Positions 10,754 through 21,308 of a stretch of 64,000 bases of DNA are shown one piece after another. The notes beneath the pieces are model-generated. The model ran no database searches. It was given only the letters and a program-made list of their open reading frames with translations, and was not told the DNA's origin. The translations under genes and the position numbers were made by a program. Source of the stretch: Sternotherus odoratus (Eukaryota > Chordata > Testudines > Kinosternidae); contig JAVMKO010000009.1 in NCBI GenBank assembly GCA_032164245.1, forward strand, positions 77,881,212 through 77,945,211. Reading direction: 5' to 3'. Each line of letters opens with the position of its first letter. Within the stretch, counting starts at the first letter, position 1.

Positions 10754-10952
10754 ATGGAGATATACCAATCTCCTAGAACTGGAAAGACCTTGAAAGGTCA
10801 TTGAGTCCAGTCCCCTGCCTACACTAGCAGGACCAAGTACTGTCCCCTGACAGATTTTTTTGCCCCAGATCCCTAAATGGCCCCCTCAAGGATTGAACTC
10901 ACAACCCTGGGTTTAGCAGGCCAATGCTCAAACCACTGAGCTATCCCTCCCC
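10754..10952 (-). mobile_element. tRNA-derived SINE, cryptodiran turtle type
   Basis: On the minus strand the head reads GGGGAGGGATAGCTCAGTGG, with the A box within TAGCTCAGTGG (10933-10943), and then GAGCATTGGCCTGC. The B box is GAGTTCAATCC (10890-10900). These are the internal RNA polymerase III promoter elements of a tRNA-like head. A tRNA-unrelated body follows, with GGACTGGACTCAATGACC-type sequence, and then an AT-rich 3' end. I recognise this as the abundant turtle SINE related to tRNA-Lys. The copy is nearly full length and only moderately diverged. It is not a functional tRNA gene. Confidence 0.85.
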
Positions 10953-13900
10953 ACCAAACAAGCAATATTCAATTTTAAGCAGCAAAGATCTACCTCCTCA
11001 GACAATAACCACCGCTCTCAAGATTTTAGATCACATTGCCTTGATAATCTTACTACTTAGTACTGACCAATCAGGCCACACTAGAATATACTAATTAAAT
11101 AAAACCTTTTAATACATATCTTTCACATTCAAACATTTACTTTCATGCTGTGTTATTTGAAGAATGAACAAAACTTCTTTTAAAAAGTATCATAATGTAT
11201 CTATCTCTGAGTTTCAAGATCAATGAAGTTTTAAAAAAAATGTTAGAATCTTCTATCTTTGATGTTCAAAAGCTATACAGAGAAACCCTCAAGATGGTCA
11301 TTGCTTATCTCTTAATAATTTGCATTAAAAATCAGTGTCGTTCAGTGTAGCATGTTTGATACAAAATACTGGAGATTAAAGTCTCTATACAAAATAACCT
11401 CCAAGAGACCCACAGCTAATTTGTGGAAATTAAAACCACAAGGTTAAAAACACAGCTGATATACATCACATTGTTATTAGCTTGTTTTCTTAAGCATGTA
11501 CATTTTTTTATTTTAGTTCAGTTTATTCCCATTTCAATATTGGGTAGCTTCAAATCTTTCCTCAACATGAATTTGGGAGGAACCGGTTCTGGTACCTTTA
11601 TAGTAAGGAATGAATAGCAGAGATAATCTCATGAATGGTAAAAAGTATAAAAGAAGAGATGTTTCAAAGGGGAGCATTTATTGTTTCCTGTATCATAGCA
11701 CATTGTCTCTAGATATGATTAGTTATCAGTCTGAATTATCAAAAACTAGTATGAAATAAAGCGTTTACGCAGTTATGCTTCATTGATGTCAGCTAGGGGA
11801 GCATGAAAATCTCCATGAAGTTGGGTAATTGATGTGTAAATCAGACCTCAATCACTCTGTAATAGAAATGGTCCCACTGAAAATATGGTTGTTGAACACT
11901 ACTGCACTGGGGTGAAAAAATGAATGGAGTCAAGATAAGGCTTATTTATTAAAAATGATAACTGGCAATTTGCACAATTTTCTCTTCCAGAGAGAAGTGC
12001 TGTCAGAAATATTTATATGCAAGCTACGGACCAATATATTCAGTTATCCTTATTTGACAATAATTAACTGTTTCCATTTTATTAAAATGCTTGGGGACAT
12101 CGTTATGGATATTTAAAAAGCAAATTAAAAGAACACACTCATCCTTTGAAAGGCGACACATGTAAACGAAAGCAGTGATTGTAATTTGGTTAGCAATGTG
12201 TGTTCAAGGTAACATTTTGGATCACTATTATAATCCTCTTGTCATTTCACATTTGCTATATGGCAAGCAGCAAGGCAAAAATTGAAAAATACTTCAAGCC
12301 AAGAAAAAAGAAAATCCAAGAAGAAACAAAAATGGTTACAATATAACTGCTACTGTGAAATTCATTAAATGACAAGGATCCACTAAAATATTTGCTAAAT
12401 ATAACACTTTCCCAAGATGCTTTATTTATTGAAGGATGTATCTGGAATTTAATACATCTAATAACATAAAATTATGCTAGTATTACATTTTGTAAATTAA
12501 AACACGTTAAAGCATCAATATAGACCTTCCCAGAATGGCTCCACATCCCAGTATTCTAGCTAGTGCTTATCATACCACACTGGTAAACTGTAACAAATGT
12601 ATATACATGTGTGTGAAATTCATCAGAGAGTCTTGGCACCAGATAAATTACATACAAGATAAAGGAGCTGGATTAGGAGGCTGTGTTAGATGGGTAACCT
12701 GCTGTGACTGTAAGGGAACTCTATTGCTGTGAAGGGGTAGACTAAGGATGGAATTTCAGCCTAAATTCTTAATTTCTTTGCTCTGGGAGATTAACAAATG
12801 GGTCTATTTCATTTTTAGTCATATTTTCTCCACTTATGTCTTTTGGGATGTCAAGTTCCTTCAGAACTGACATTATAACAATGAGCCCATTAAGGCTCAG
12901 CTAAGGTCTACATTATAATTCATGTGCATTCAGAGTGTACAGAAGCTTCTTAGCTGCCATTACACTTCAAATGCATATTAACAAAAGCATTCTATGCATT
13001 CATATATTATGGATGCATAATATGGAATGTTGTTTAGCTGTGTTTTGTATATTATCCTTAATTTACATTTACAGCAAACACCGTATGGTGCCATGACTGC
13101 GTCTACTTGTGAATGTCTCCGCAAATAGCATGTATCTGCATATTCCTGAGGTATAACGATCATCTGACGTAGGAAAAGATCGTCTGGAAAAAAAAGTTGC
13201 AATTGATTTTTAAATGTTGAATATCTCAACTGTATTATTACAACATTTTTAAATACTCCAAAAGATTACTACATTTTATACATTAATGGCATTTTAAAAG
13301 ATGAAAGATCTTCTAATAGTATGGGAACCACACATACATATTTGATAATCAAGTAGTATTTTACAAGGGTTGTGATGCTAAATAAAAGTGGAATGCACTT
13401 TCTGAAATCTTCACTTGACTCTTACCAGTACTTTTTCATAATTATTATAAAATATTCTAACTAATATTGTTACTCAAAGTATTTGAGTATCAAAATACAT
13501 ATTTTTTCACATTACTTAAAAAAAACAATAAAACAGAACTCATTTTACTGGCATTTCATTGAAACAATTCCAGACAATCTGTAGCTAGCAGGAATTAACG
13601 TGAGCTTTCTAATATAAAACAATCATTGATTGGCACGTATTCTTGGAGCCAGATGAATCAGCCGACTCAAATGATGAGGTATTTTACCAGAGAAGCACAC
13701 TCTTCTACTGGTCTAATACATGCACTAATTTACTGACAGGTGCCTCTACACATCTGAGCACATTCACACACCCTGTGGCTCTCTAGCCACATGTTCTTTA
13801 TCTTACAATGTGTTCAGGACCCAATAACACAGGTAAAATCACAGTTTAACAGGGTTGCTCTTCATATTATTTGCCAATTTTAGACTGGAGGAGAAATGTG

Positions 13901-14039
13901 CATGGGCCTTTGTAAGTACTGGATGGATGCACATTGTTTGGCTATACTGAAAGAAGAACAGGAGACAACTTTATTATGAAATATCTGGGAGTACCGGGTA
14001 GATAAAAGTGCACAGTGCAGGTAACTATGATCATTCAAT
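10953..14039. other. Intronic sequence, nothing recognised
   Basis: About 3 kb of AT-rich sequence without recognisable repeats, RNA genes or coding frames. Because it lacks familiar transposons it is one of the better candidates for conserved non-coding DNA. That is only a guess from repeat content. Confidence 0.5.
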
Positions 14040-14760
14040 ATCTACACAGGGACTTCCGCCAGTCCCCCTTCATTTTCTATCCAGCTCCCCCAGCCCACCC
14101 ATTGCGGGGACCTTACCATCCTGTCGAACAAAGGTTAAGGTGGACAATAAGAAAGAGGGGTTGGCTCCCTGATGTGTCTGTCAGAGATGCCCCCAAACCA
14201 CACACCCTGGTCTACTCCTTTAACAAACATCTCCTTTTCCAGTCCTTTACCAAGTCACTTATCTGGTCCCTGTATCCCTTCCCTGTGGAGTACCTGCCGT
14301 GGACATCTGTCCCACACTTACATAATGAGTTGTAACATCACAGCCTAAGTCCTGTCTCTACTCACCCTCACAAAGCCCTCCCTGAACCCGCTGTGGGGAA
14401 GGTGAAAAAAAAAACACAACCACCCACTCCTCCTAGACCAATCTGATGGTGAGGGAAAAAGTCCTTCCCAGCCCCCCTAGGAAGGCTTGACTAGCACGAT
14501 ACCCAGAGCAGGTCCTGACCAAACCTGGTATTTTGCCACCTCAAAGGGAGGGAAGGTGCTGCTCCTCCTGGTATGGGGAAAGGGGGTTTCTTCCACAGAG
14601 CTTGTCCCTTTTCAACTCCCCAACACTGCCATGCTGACCCACTCCCCTTTTTGCAGCAGCTTCTCAGCCCCTCCCCCACCCCTGCCTGAAAAGTGCTATC
14701 TCCCCTCCCCCAGCAAGCTGGACAACAGTCTCCCACCCTCGCTTTAAAGTGTCGTGCGGT
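14040..14760. repeat. GC-rich unclassified repeat-like block
   Basis: Composition changes sharply to C-rich with poly-C runs, for example GCCCCCCTAGG. Open frames on both strands at 14487-14763 overlap each other and are low in complexity, so I do not call genes. Phrases such as GACCAATCTGATGGTGAGGG and TCCTTCCCAGCCCC resemble dispersed turtle repeats, but the family and its ends are not clear. A homopolymer A run lies at about 14406-14415. Confidence 0.35.
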
Positions 14761-15167
14761 CATTGATCCAGAGCATCCAATGTGAGGGCAAACAAGGCTG
14801 GAAGTCTAATATAATTTTATGTATTGTTATTTGCTTCTTGGCTAGAGGTATTATCTTCCAGTAAATTATTCCTATCTCTGTTGAAACCCTCCATAATTGC
14901 TTTCATTTATTGTAGTAACGTCTACTAGAAAGGAAAGAGATGGTCAAATGGAAGGCTCCCTCATTTCAGATTCAAGCAAATATATATCCCCTATTCAGGG
15001 CTGCTATAAAATATACCATCCGTCTCACAGAGAGAATAGCAATTTACAAGAGCTGTAATGATTTTGTGGCCACGCAAGACTTCATGGTTAAGTGGGAAAG
15101 AACCTAGAACCTTCTCCTCCAAAATCTTAACCCTCCCCATCACTTGACATAGAGGAGAATCAGTCAC

Positions 15168-15431
15168 ACTTTATATTAAAGTGCAATGTAGGCATTTTTA
15201 TAAAGGATTAATTCATGATTAATAGATATTTTATTAAATCATTAACCAATTGCTGCAGAGTCCAACAGGTCAGCAGGTTCTTTATAACCATTATTAATAT
15301 TTTTCTACTAATGTGCTTATAGCAATTTATAACACATTACTTATGTATGTAACATGCTTATAATGTCTTTCATTATTTAATAAGCCTTGATACAATATTT
15401 ATAAATAGAACCCTAATATAAAGCATTACGA
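15168..15431. mobile_element. TIR DNA transposon remnant (CACTTTATATTA ends)
   Basis: The left end CACTTTATATTAAAGTGC and the right end AACCCTAATATAAAGC are imperfect inverted repeats around an AT-rich body with no coding capacity. A nearby target duplication is not obvious. Confidence 0.5.
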
Positions 15432-15496
15432 AAGACTCTTTAACTGTAGAAGTATGACAGGCTCTTAGGATTATTAGGGTTTATATCCTCTCTAGA

Positions 15497-15570
15497 GACC
15501 CAGTCCACCTTCCATTGGCATCAACGGGAGTTTTCTTCTGGACTTCAATAGGGGTTGGAATGGATCCGGT
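15497..15570. mobile_element. Short palindromic MITE
   Basis: A CCAGTCCACCTTCCATTGGC left part and a GGACTTCAATAGGGGTTGG right part mirror each other around ACGGGAGTTTT. The design is the same as the other short palindromic elements. Confidence 0.45.
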
Positions 15571-16689
15571 TACTTATTGGTGAGATGATCACAAGCATAT
15601 GAGCAGGTCTGACACTGCATCTTGGGGAGGGCAATGGTGACTTGCTGGTACCAACTACCAAGTATTTGTATGCTCCTCAGAGTTTGACAAACTCATCATC
15701 ATCAACAGGCTGCGGTTCAAAGGTCTCCGTACTTAACAACTAGCCTCGGTTACATGGCCTCATAGATTGCATTGCCATTGTTTACACTGCACACAATAGT
15801 AGCACAACTTTCCTGTTTGACAACCGGGGGATACAATTTAAGAACTTCTTCAAAAAAGAACCTCCGGTAAAACAACCACACAAACCATCACCACTAAAGT
15901 GAAAAGAGAATCTCCATTAGTTTTTACAATCCTAGGGCTTATATCCATTGTAGCCCAGCCACCGAGCGTGGAATAATCAAATTCGCTTAGTGTGGTCCCA
16001 CCTTCCATCTAGCAGAAAGTGGTGATACACATACACACTAGGCAGTAAATCACAGAACTTGCTGTACTAGGAAAGATTAAAGCAAACATACCATCTTTTG
16101 ATAAAAATATTTTTCATATAGGAATGACGTGTTTGATGTACTATTAACAAGAAAGGTAAGACAGGTGTAGCATGCACTGGGATTTGAAAGCCAATAAAGG
16201 TCACTCACAAGTCAGAGAACTCTCTTTCTTCCTTAGATGGACCAAAACCACAATCTCATATCTGAAAGGGTTTGAATTTTTAGGCAGGGTCTGATTCAAA
16301 CCCCTGGGACCAAGACTGAACTCACTTTAGTTCCACGTCAGATCCAAACATAGTAGGTAACTATTTCCCCCCCCAATTATGGTTCAAACGTGTCTAAAAT
16401 CTCACAAGAATAACTGATCTTATGATATTTCCATCATTCAAGATGAAGGAAATCTTGATGAGTTGATTTCTGCCATTTGGGACCAAAATCTCATGAGAAC
16501 AGAGTGTGAGAAAAGGGAACCATTTTACCCCAGCCTAAGCCTACTTTGGATCCAGGTCCAAGTACCTAGAACCAAATTAATTACTAGTATAACTCAACTG
16601 TAATCAATGGAGATATACAAGGAATGATTTTGGCCCTTGGGGTAATTATTTTGCATCTCATTAGTTATGTGCATGTGTTGCAATGACAT
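15571..16689. other. Intronic sequence, nothing recognised
   Basis: Mixed-composition sequence with no features I can support. A C-run lies near 16366-16374. Confidence 0.45.
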
Positions 16690-16824
16690 ACTGGCGACAC
16701 CCAATCAATTTGTAAATCCCTAGAAGATAACAGGGCTATAAGGAAAAGCCAACATACACTTATCAAGAACAAATCATGCCAAACCAACCTAATTTCCTTC
16801 TTTGACAGATCTACTGGTCCAGTC

Positions 16825-17388
16825 CATTGATTCTCAAAGCGGGGGTCAGGACCCATCTGAAGGTCACGAGCCAGTTCTGTGAGGGTCACGAGCCCCTGCT
16901 GCCAGCAGCCAGCCCTGAACAATGCTGCTGTCGCGGCTGCTGGCATCCGGCCCCTGCTGCTGCAGGCAGCCCGTGCCCCTGCCATGGTGGGCTGCCAGCG
17001 CCCCCATAAGGCTGGCGGCCCTGCAAGCCCGGTCCGAGCCCTGGCTCCTGCTGCAGTGGGCTGCTGGCACTGCCACGTGCCCAACCCAGCCCCAGCCCCT
17101 GCAGAGGTGGGCTTCCAGCGCCCCCATGAGCCCGGCCCCTGCCACGTTGGGCTGCCAGCGCCTCTGTGGGGCTGCTGGAACCCCCCCCTCACTGGCCTCG
17201 GGGGACTGCCGGAACCCCTTTCAATCCCGACCCTGCCCTGGGGGGCTGCTGGAACCTCCCCATCCCAGCCCCTGCCACAGTGGGCTGCAGGCACGCCCCC
17301 CCCCCCGCCTGACCCCTGGGGAGGGGGTCGTGCTTAGAGGTCCGGTGTGGGAAAGGGGTCACCATTACAAAAAGTTTGAGAACCACTA
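16825..17388. mobile_element. Non-autonomous hAT element nested in CR1, GC-rich core
   Basis: The left end is CATTGATTCTCAAAG and the right end is TTTGAGAACCACTA. Reverse-complemented, the right end gives TAGTGGTTCTCAAAC, so the ends are inverted repeats. The flanks GTCCAGTC (16817-16824) and GTCTAGTG (17389-17396) match at 6 of 8 bases, as expected for an old 8-bp hAT duplication. The core from about 16900 to 17330 is GC-rich and made of degenerate repeats containing GGGCTGCCAGCGCC and GGGCTGCTGG. Long open frames on both strands, up to 209 codons, result from this composition and are Pro/Gly/Ala-rich. I do not call them genes. Confidence 0.75.
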
Positions 17389-18400
17389 GTCTAGTGGATG
17401 GGGGGGAAGCCATAGATATGTAAGGCTTTTGACACAATTCCACATGACTCACTCATAAAGAAACTAGGGAAATGTAGTCCAGATGAAACTACTATAACAC
17501 AGGTGCATAACTAGTTGAAAGAGTAGTTATCAATGGTTTTCTGCCAAACCAGGAGGACGTGTCTAGTGGTGCCCCACAGGAGTGGAAGGGGGTCGCAAGC
17601 ATTTTGGAGAACAGGCTGAAAATTCAACATAGCCTTGACAAATTGAAAAAGTAGGCTGAAATCAACAAGATGAAATTCAATATAGTACCAAGTACTACAC
17701 TTTAGAAGGAAAAATCCAATGCACAAATACAGAATGGGGAATAACTGGCTACACAGTAGCACTGCTGAAAAGAATCTGAGGCTTAAAGTAAAACACAAAT
17801 TGAGTATGAGCCAATGTAATGCAATTGTGAAAAAGGTGAATATCTTTCTGGGGTGCATTAGCAGGAATGTTGAATTTAAGACATAGGAGGTAATTGTTCT
17901 ACTCTACTCAGACTCTACTGGTGAGGCCTCATCTGGAGTTCAGTGTCCAGCTCTGGGTGTCACACTTTAGGAAAGAGATGAACAAATTGGAGAGTGTCCA
18001 GAGGAGAGCAACAGAAATTATAAAAGGTTAGAAAAATCTGACCTATGAGGAAGGGTTAAAAAACTGGGCATATTTAATCTTGAGAAATACTTGAGAGGGA
18101 AGAGGGACCTGGTATCAGTCTTCACATTTGTTAAGGGCTGTTATAAAGAGAATGATGATCAATCACTACTGAAGGTCAGGCAAAAAATAATGGGCTTAAA
18201 TGGGGCAAGTGAGGTTTAGGGTAGATATTAGGAAAAACTTTCTAACTGTAAGGGCAGTTAACCACTGGAACAGGCTTCTAAGAGACATTGCATAATCCCC
18301 ATTATTGAAAATTTTTAAGAACAGGATAGACAAACTCCTTTCAGGGATGGTCTAGATTTACCCGCCTCAGCACAATGGGCTGGCCTAGATGACCTATCAA

Positions 18401-18491
18401 TAGTGTAACCAGATGTCCCAATTTTATATGGACAGTCCCAATTTTGGGGACTTTTTCTTATTTAGGAACCTATTACCCCCCACCTCCTGTC
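18401..18491 (+). mobile_element. Truncated MITE copy nested in CR1 tail
   Basis: TAGTGTAACCAGATGTCCCA followed by GGACAGTCCCAATTTTGGGG matches the left two thirds of the element at 21185-21308. It interrupts the CR1 sentence 'gacctatcaa...ggtctcttcc', so it inserted after the CR1. Its right terminal repeat is lost. Confidence 0.65.
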
Positions 18492-18884
18492 CTAGGTCTC
18501 TTCCTGCCCTACATTTATATGATTCTATGTGGAGAGAGTACAAGCTATAGCAGAACGTGTACATCCAGACTGACTAACAACACTGGTTACTACATATTGA
18601 AGAGCTAGTAAAGTGAGTAATAGCAAGCAATTTGTGATTATCTAATATAATATAGTCCTACAGATAAGCAAATGAGTTTGCGTATGCTTCCTGCAGGACT
18701 TCATAAAGATAGCTGACCAAGAATATTTCATCTGAGAAAAGCCTGTTTTAAATTAATATTGACAATGTACGACAGCAAATAACATTACCGTACTTCATAT
18801 TTGAAAGAGGAAATTGTGAAGTGATTAGTCAGAGAAGCTGAATGGTTGAGACTGACCAGTAACAAAACAGGTGTCAGAGCATGT

Positions 18885-19190
18885 GATTTATGGTTTGGTA
18901 TGGTGATCGTCTCAGATTTCAAAGCTAAGCAGGTCTGGTTAAGTCAGAGCTTTAAGAAACAACCTCAAAAAACCTATGAGCTGTAGGAAGGGGTGGTGGT
19001 TCAGTACGGGCATTCCTTTCTTTGTATCGGTACTGAACCAGTGCCTAAGCATGACAGGAACCACTGCATTACTGGAAGTGCTTTCTTCTGAATGAAACAT
19101 CAACCCCCGGTCTTGACTACTTATGGTAATCAAAGATTTTGTCATCCTTTTAGTAAGAGGAAGGATGCTATCTTAACCCCAAATTCTAAA
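18885..19190 (+). mobile_element. 5S-rRNA-derived SINE (SINE3/Deu type)
   Basis: Positions 18903-18941 read GATCGTCTCAGATTTC followed by AAAGCTAAGCAGGTCTGGTT. This matches the internal promoter part of 5S rRNA ('gatctcgtctgatctcggaagctaagcagg...ctggtta'). Downstream, GGTGGTTCAGTACGGGCA, ACTGAACCAGTGCC, TCTTCTGAATGAAAC and TGGTAATCAAAGATTTTGTC follow the body of vertebrate 5S-derived SINEs. It is old and diverged. It is not a 5S rRNA gene, because only part of the 5S sequence is present. Confidence 0.7.
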
Positions 19191-19224
19191 TAAAATAATC
19201 ATATTATGTATTATAAACTATTAT

Positions 19225-19345
19225 TATAATTATTGTGTTATTGCAGCATCTAGGAACTAAGTCCTGGACTAGGACCCCTTGTGCTAGGTGTTGTACAAAC
19301 AGGAAGTCCCTGCCTTAAAGAGCTTGCAATAGTTTGCCTAACTAA
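19225..19345 (-). repeat. MIR/L2-related SINE fragment
   Basis: GGACTAGGACCCCTTGTGCT, then AGGTGTTGTACAAACAGGAA and AGAGCTTGCAAT. I recognise this as a very common amniote repeat tail (antisense form 'ctagcacaatggggtcctgg'). The sense copy at 56690-56925 contains CACCTAGCATAATGGATCCC. Confidence 0.65.
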
Positions 19346-20464
19346 ACTCACTCAGCATTCTCAACTGGATATAAGGTTTTTATTCACTACCTGGCCTGAA
19401 CTCTCCCTGTGTGCTTTAAAAAAATTGCTGCAGTCCACCAGTGAGGCTGCATTTGACTTGTTTGTACTTGTCTGGTCTGTAATGGATCATTTCCTACCTC
19501 ACATTGGTGTTCTGAGGCTTATGGATTAATAATGTTGATAAAAATCTTTGAGTTCCTCAGATGAAAGATGCTACAGATGGGCAGAATATTCATTATTATT
19601 TTTACCACCATAACTATCCTTAATGCTATGATAGAAGAATAGCCCACATGATGGATTAGTTGGTAGATCATCATACTCAAACTGAAAATCCTGAGTCCAG
19701 ATCACTGTTTTGACATGACAGTTCTCCTAAGGAAAAACTCTGCCAAAGAATATGTGTCCCAATGGAATAACATTTGCAAAAATGGCTTCTAAAATAGCAT
19801 CCTTGAAATGCAAACAAGGAAGGGACACAGTTAACAAATCTATTTGGTTGTGCAAACACCACTTGCATAGTCAAATGTTAGTTTTTGTGCACACACAAAA
19901 TTATAGATGCAACTTTATAAGCAACTTGGTTTCTTTAGCAGTTGGGCTCAATAGGTGTTTTTCATCTCAACTTGTATAAGTTTAGGAACAATGATTCTCA
20001 GGCAGGTGCACAAAATGTTTACCATCTTTTGTACCCATAAAAAGCCTCAGAGTCATAACTTTGGGCATTACCCATTAAATGGATTTTCCAAGCTCAGAAC
20101 AAGTGCCTTGAATCATAACATATTGTATAGTTAGTGTGCACAATGAAACTCCTTTTTATCAGTAATTTGTCCCTCTTGCTGTCAATCGGCAGACTAATAA
20201 TACTCTATTTACATAACAGAAAGACAATGTGTTATTCAATAGAAATATGTCCTGTTTTAAATTCCCTGCTATCAACCATTTTGTCTAACAGCAATATTAT
20301 ACTATGTAACATGCAAATATTAAAATGCAATGTTAGTAAGTTGAGTCACATTCATTGGAGACCGGCCAATTCCCTAATACATTCCATTATTAAAAAAAAA
20401 AAAAAAAAGCTGTTCAGTGTATGAAAACGTAAACCAGTTTCTATCCAGTTTTAATACTAGCTTA
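19346..20464. other. Intronic sequence, nothing recognised
   Basis: AT-rich with no supported feature, apart from an A homopolymer at about 20391-20408. Confidence 0.5.
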
Positions 20465-20471
20465 ACATTGG

Positions 20472-20518
20472 AAGAACTGTAATGTGATTTTGTTTAAATA
20501 TTAAACATTACAGTTCTT
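20472..20518. repeat. Perfect 14-bp inverted repeat
   Basis: AAGAACTGTAATGT at 20472-20485 and ACATTACAGTTCTT at 20505-20518 are exact reverse complements separated by 19 AT-rich bases. It is not flanked by recognisable transposon ends. Confidence 0.85.
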
Positions 20519-20625
20519 GTTTTGATTACTAAATTAGCATTAAGGCTAAATGGAGACTCCTCTATAACTTCTTAACATCAAGTTCCCATCACACTTTTTG
20601 GCTCTCGTAGGCGGTTTCCCATTTG

Positions 20626-20835
20626 ATGATCTCAAAGCATTTTATAAACTGTAATAAATTAGACCTCTAACACCCATGTGTGGTAATCTTGTTTTCAACT
20701 AAAGAAACTGAGGCACTGCAAGAGGTCAAGTAACTTCCCCGAAAACACCTGGCAGGTTAGTGATATTTTCTGGGAAGGAAACTTCTACATCCTGGACTCC
20801 AGAGTCCCAGCCCTCTACTTTCATCACAAGACCAG
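20626..20835 (+). mobile_element. MIR-type SINE
   Basis: CAAAGCATTTTATAAACTG, then AAAGAAACTGAGGCACTGCA, AGAGGTCAAGTAACTTCCCC and GGCAGGTTAGTG, ending CTCCAGAGTCCCAGCCC. This follows the body of a MIR/CORE-SINE with an L2-like end. It is moderately diverged. Confidence 0.75.
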
Positions 20836-20904
20836 ATACAAGTGAAGGTCATTTATTTTGTTATCAAGAACACCCAGAAATCAAACAATGAGAAGAGTTT
20901 AAAG

Positions 20905-21151
20905 CAGGGGTAGGCGACCTATGGCACTCACACTGCCCGGGTCCTGGACACTGGTCTGGGGGGGCTCTGCATTTTAATTTAATTATAAATGAAGCTTCTT
21001 AAACATTTTAAAAACCTTATTTACAACAATAGTTTAGACGTATAGAAAGAGACCTAAAAAGGTTAAAATGTATTACTGGCATGCAAAACCTTAAATTAGA
21101 GTGACTAAATGAAGACTTGGCACACCACTTCTGAAAGGTTGCTGACCCCTG
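20905..21151. mobile_element. Non-autonomous hAT transposon with intact target duplication
   Basis: Terminal repeats are CAGGGGTAGGCGAC at the left and GTTGCTGACCCCTG at the right. The flanking 8 bp are identical on both sides: GTTTAAAG at 20897-20904 and at 21152-21159. An 8-bp duplication and CAGGG...CCCTG ends are diagnostic for hAT. The 247-bp body has no transposase. The perfect duplication suggests this is one of the younger DNA elements here. Confidence 0.9.
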
Positions 21152-21184
21152 GTTTAAAGTATATTTGACAATTTGTATATAGCA

Positions 21185-21308
21185 TAGGGTGACCAGATGG
21201 CCCAATTTGATAGGGACAGTCCTGATTTTGGGGTTTTTTTTCTTATATTGGCTCCTATTAACCCCCACACCTGTCCCAATTTTTCATATTTGCTGTCGGG
21301 TCACCCTA
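21185..21308. mobile_element. MITE, AGGGTGACCAGA family, with 8-bp target duplication
   Basis: The ends TAGGGTGACC(AG) and (CG)GGTCACCCTA are inverted repeats. The flanks ATATAGCA (21177-21184) and ACATAGCA (21309-21316) match at 7 of 8, which fits a hAT-like insertion. Related copies lie at 18401-18491 (truncated) and 48409-48529 (reverse orientation). No coding capacity. Confidence 0.8.

Larger units (their letters stand above)
16690..18530 (+). mobile_element. CR1 LINE, 5'-truncated, with two nested insertions
   Basis: CR1 is the main LINE of sauropsids. This copy covers the C-terminal half of the reverse-transcriptase gene and the 3' tail. Around 17977 the plus strand translates to KLESVQRRATEIIKG, then a stop, then NLTYEE, the usual CR1 C-terminal motif. 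The 3' end is the typical GATTCTATG repeat unit at about 18521. The catalytic FADD region, expected near 17580, is missing through an internal deletion. Stops and frameshifts make it a pseudogene. Inserted elements lie at 16825-17388 and 18401-18491. The 5' boundary is approximate. Confidence 0.85.

Noticed and set aside
10870..10952. A tRNA gene
   Set aside because: The A and B boxes belong to a SINE head. A tRNA-unrelated body follows, and the cloverleaf is not complete.
16665..17389. Overlapping long open frames on both strands (up to 209 codons)
   Set aside because: They run through a GC-rich, internally repeated transposon core. The peptides are low-complexity Pro/Gly/Ala/Trp sequences and several frames are open at once, which is what such composition produces.
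18900..18945. A 5S rRNA gene
   Set aside because: Only part of the 5S internal region is present, with mismatches, and it continues into a known type of SINE body.
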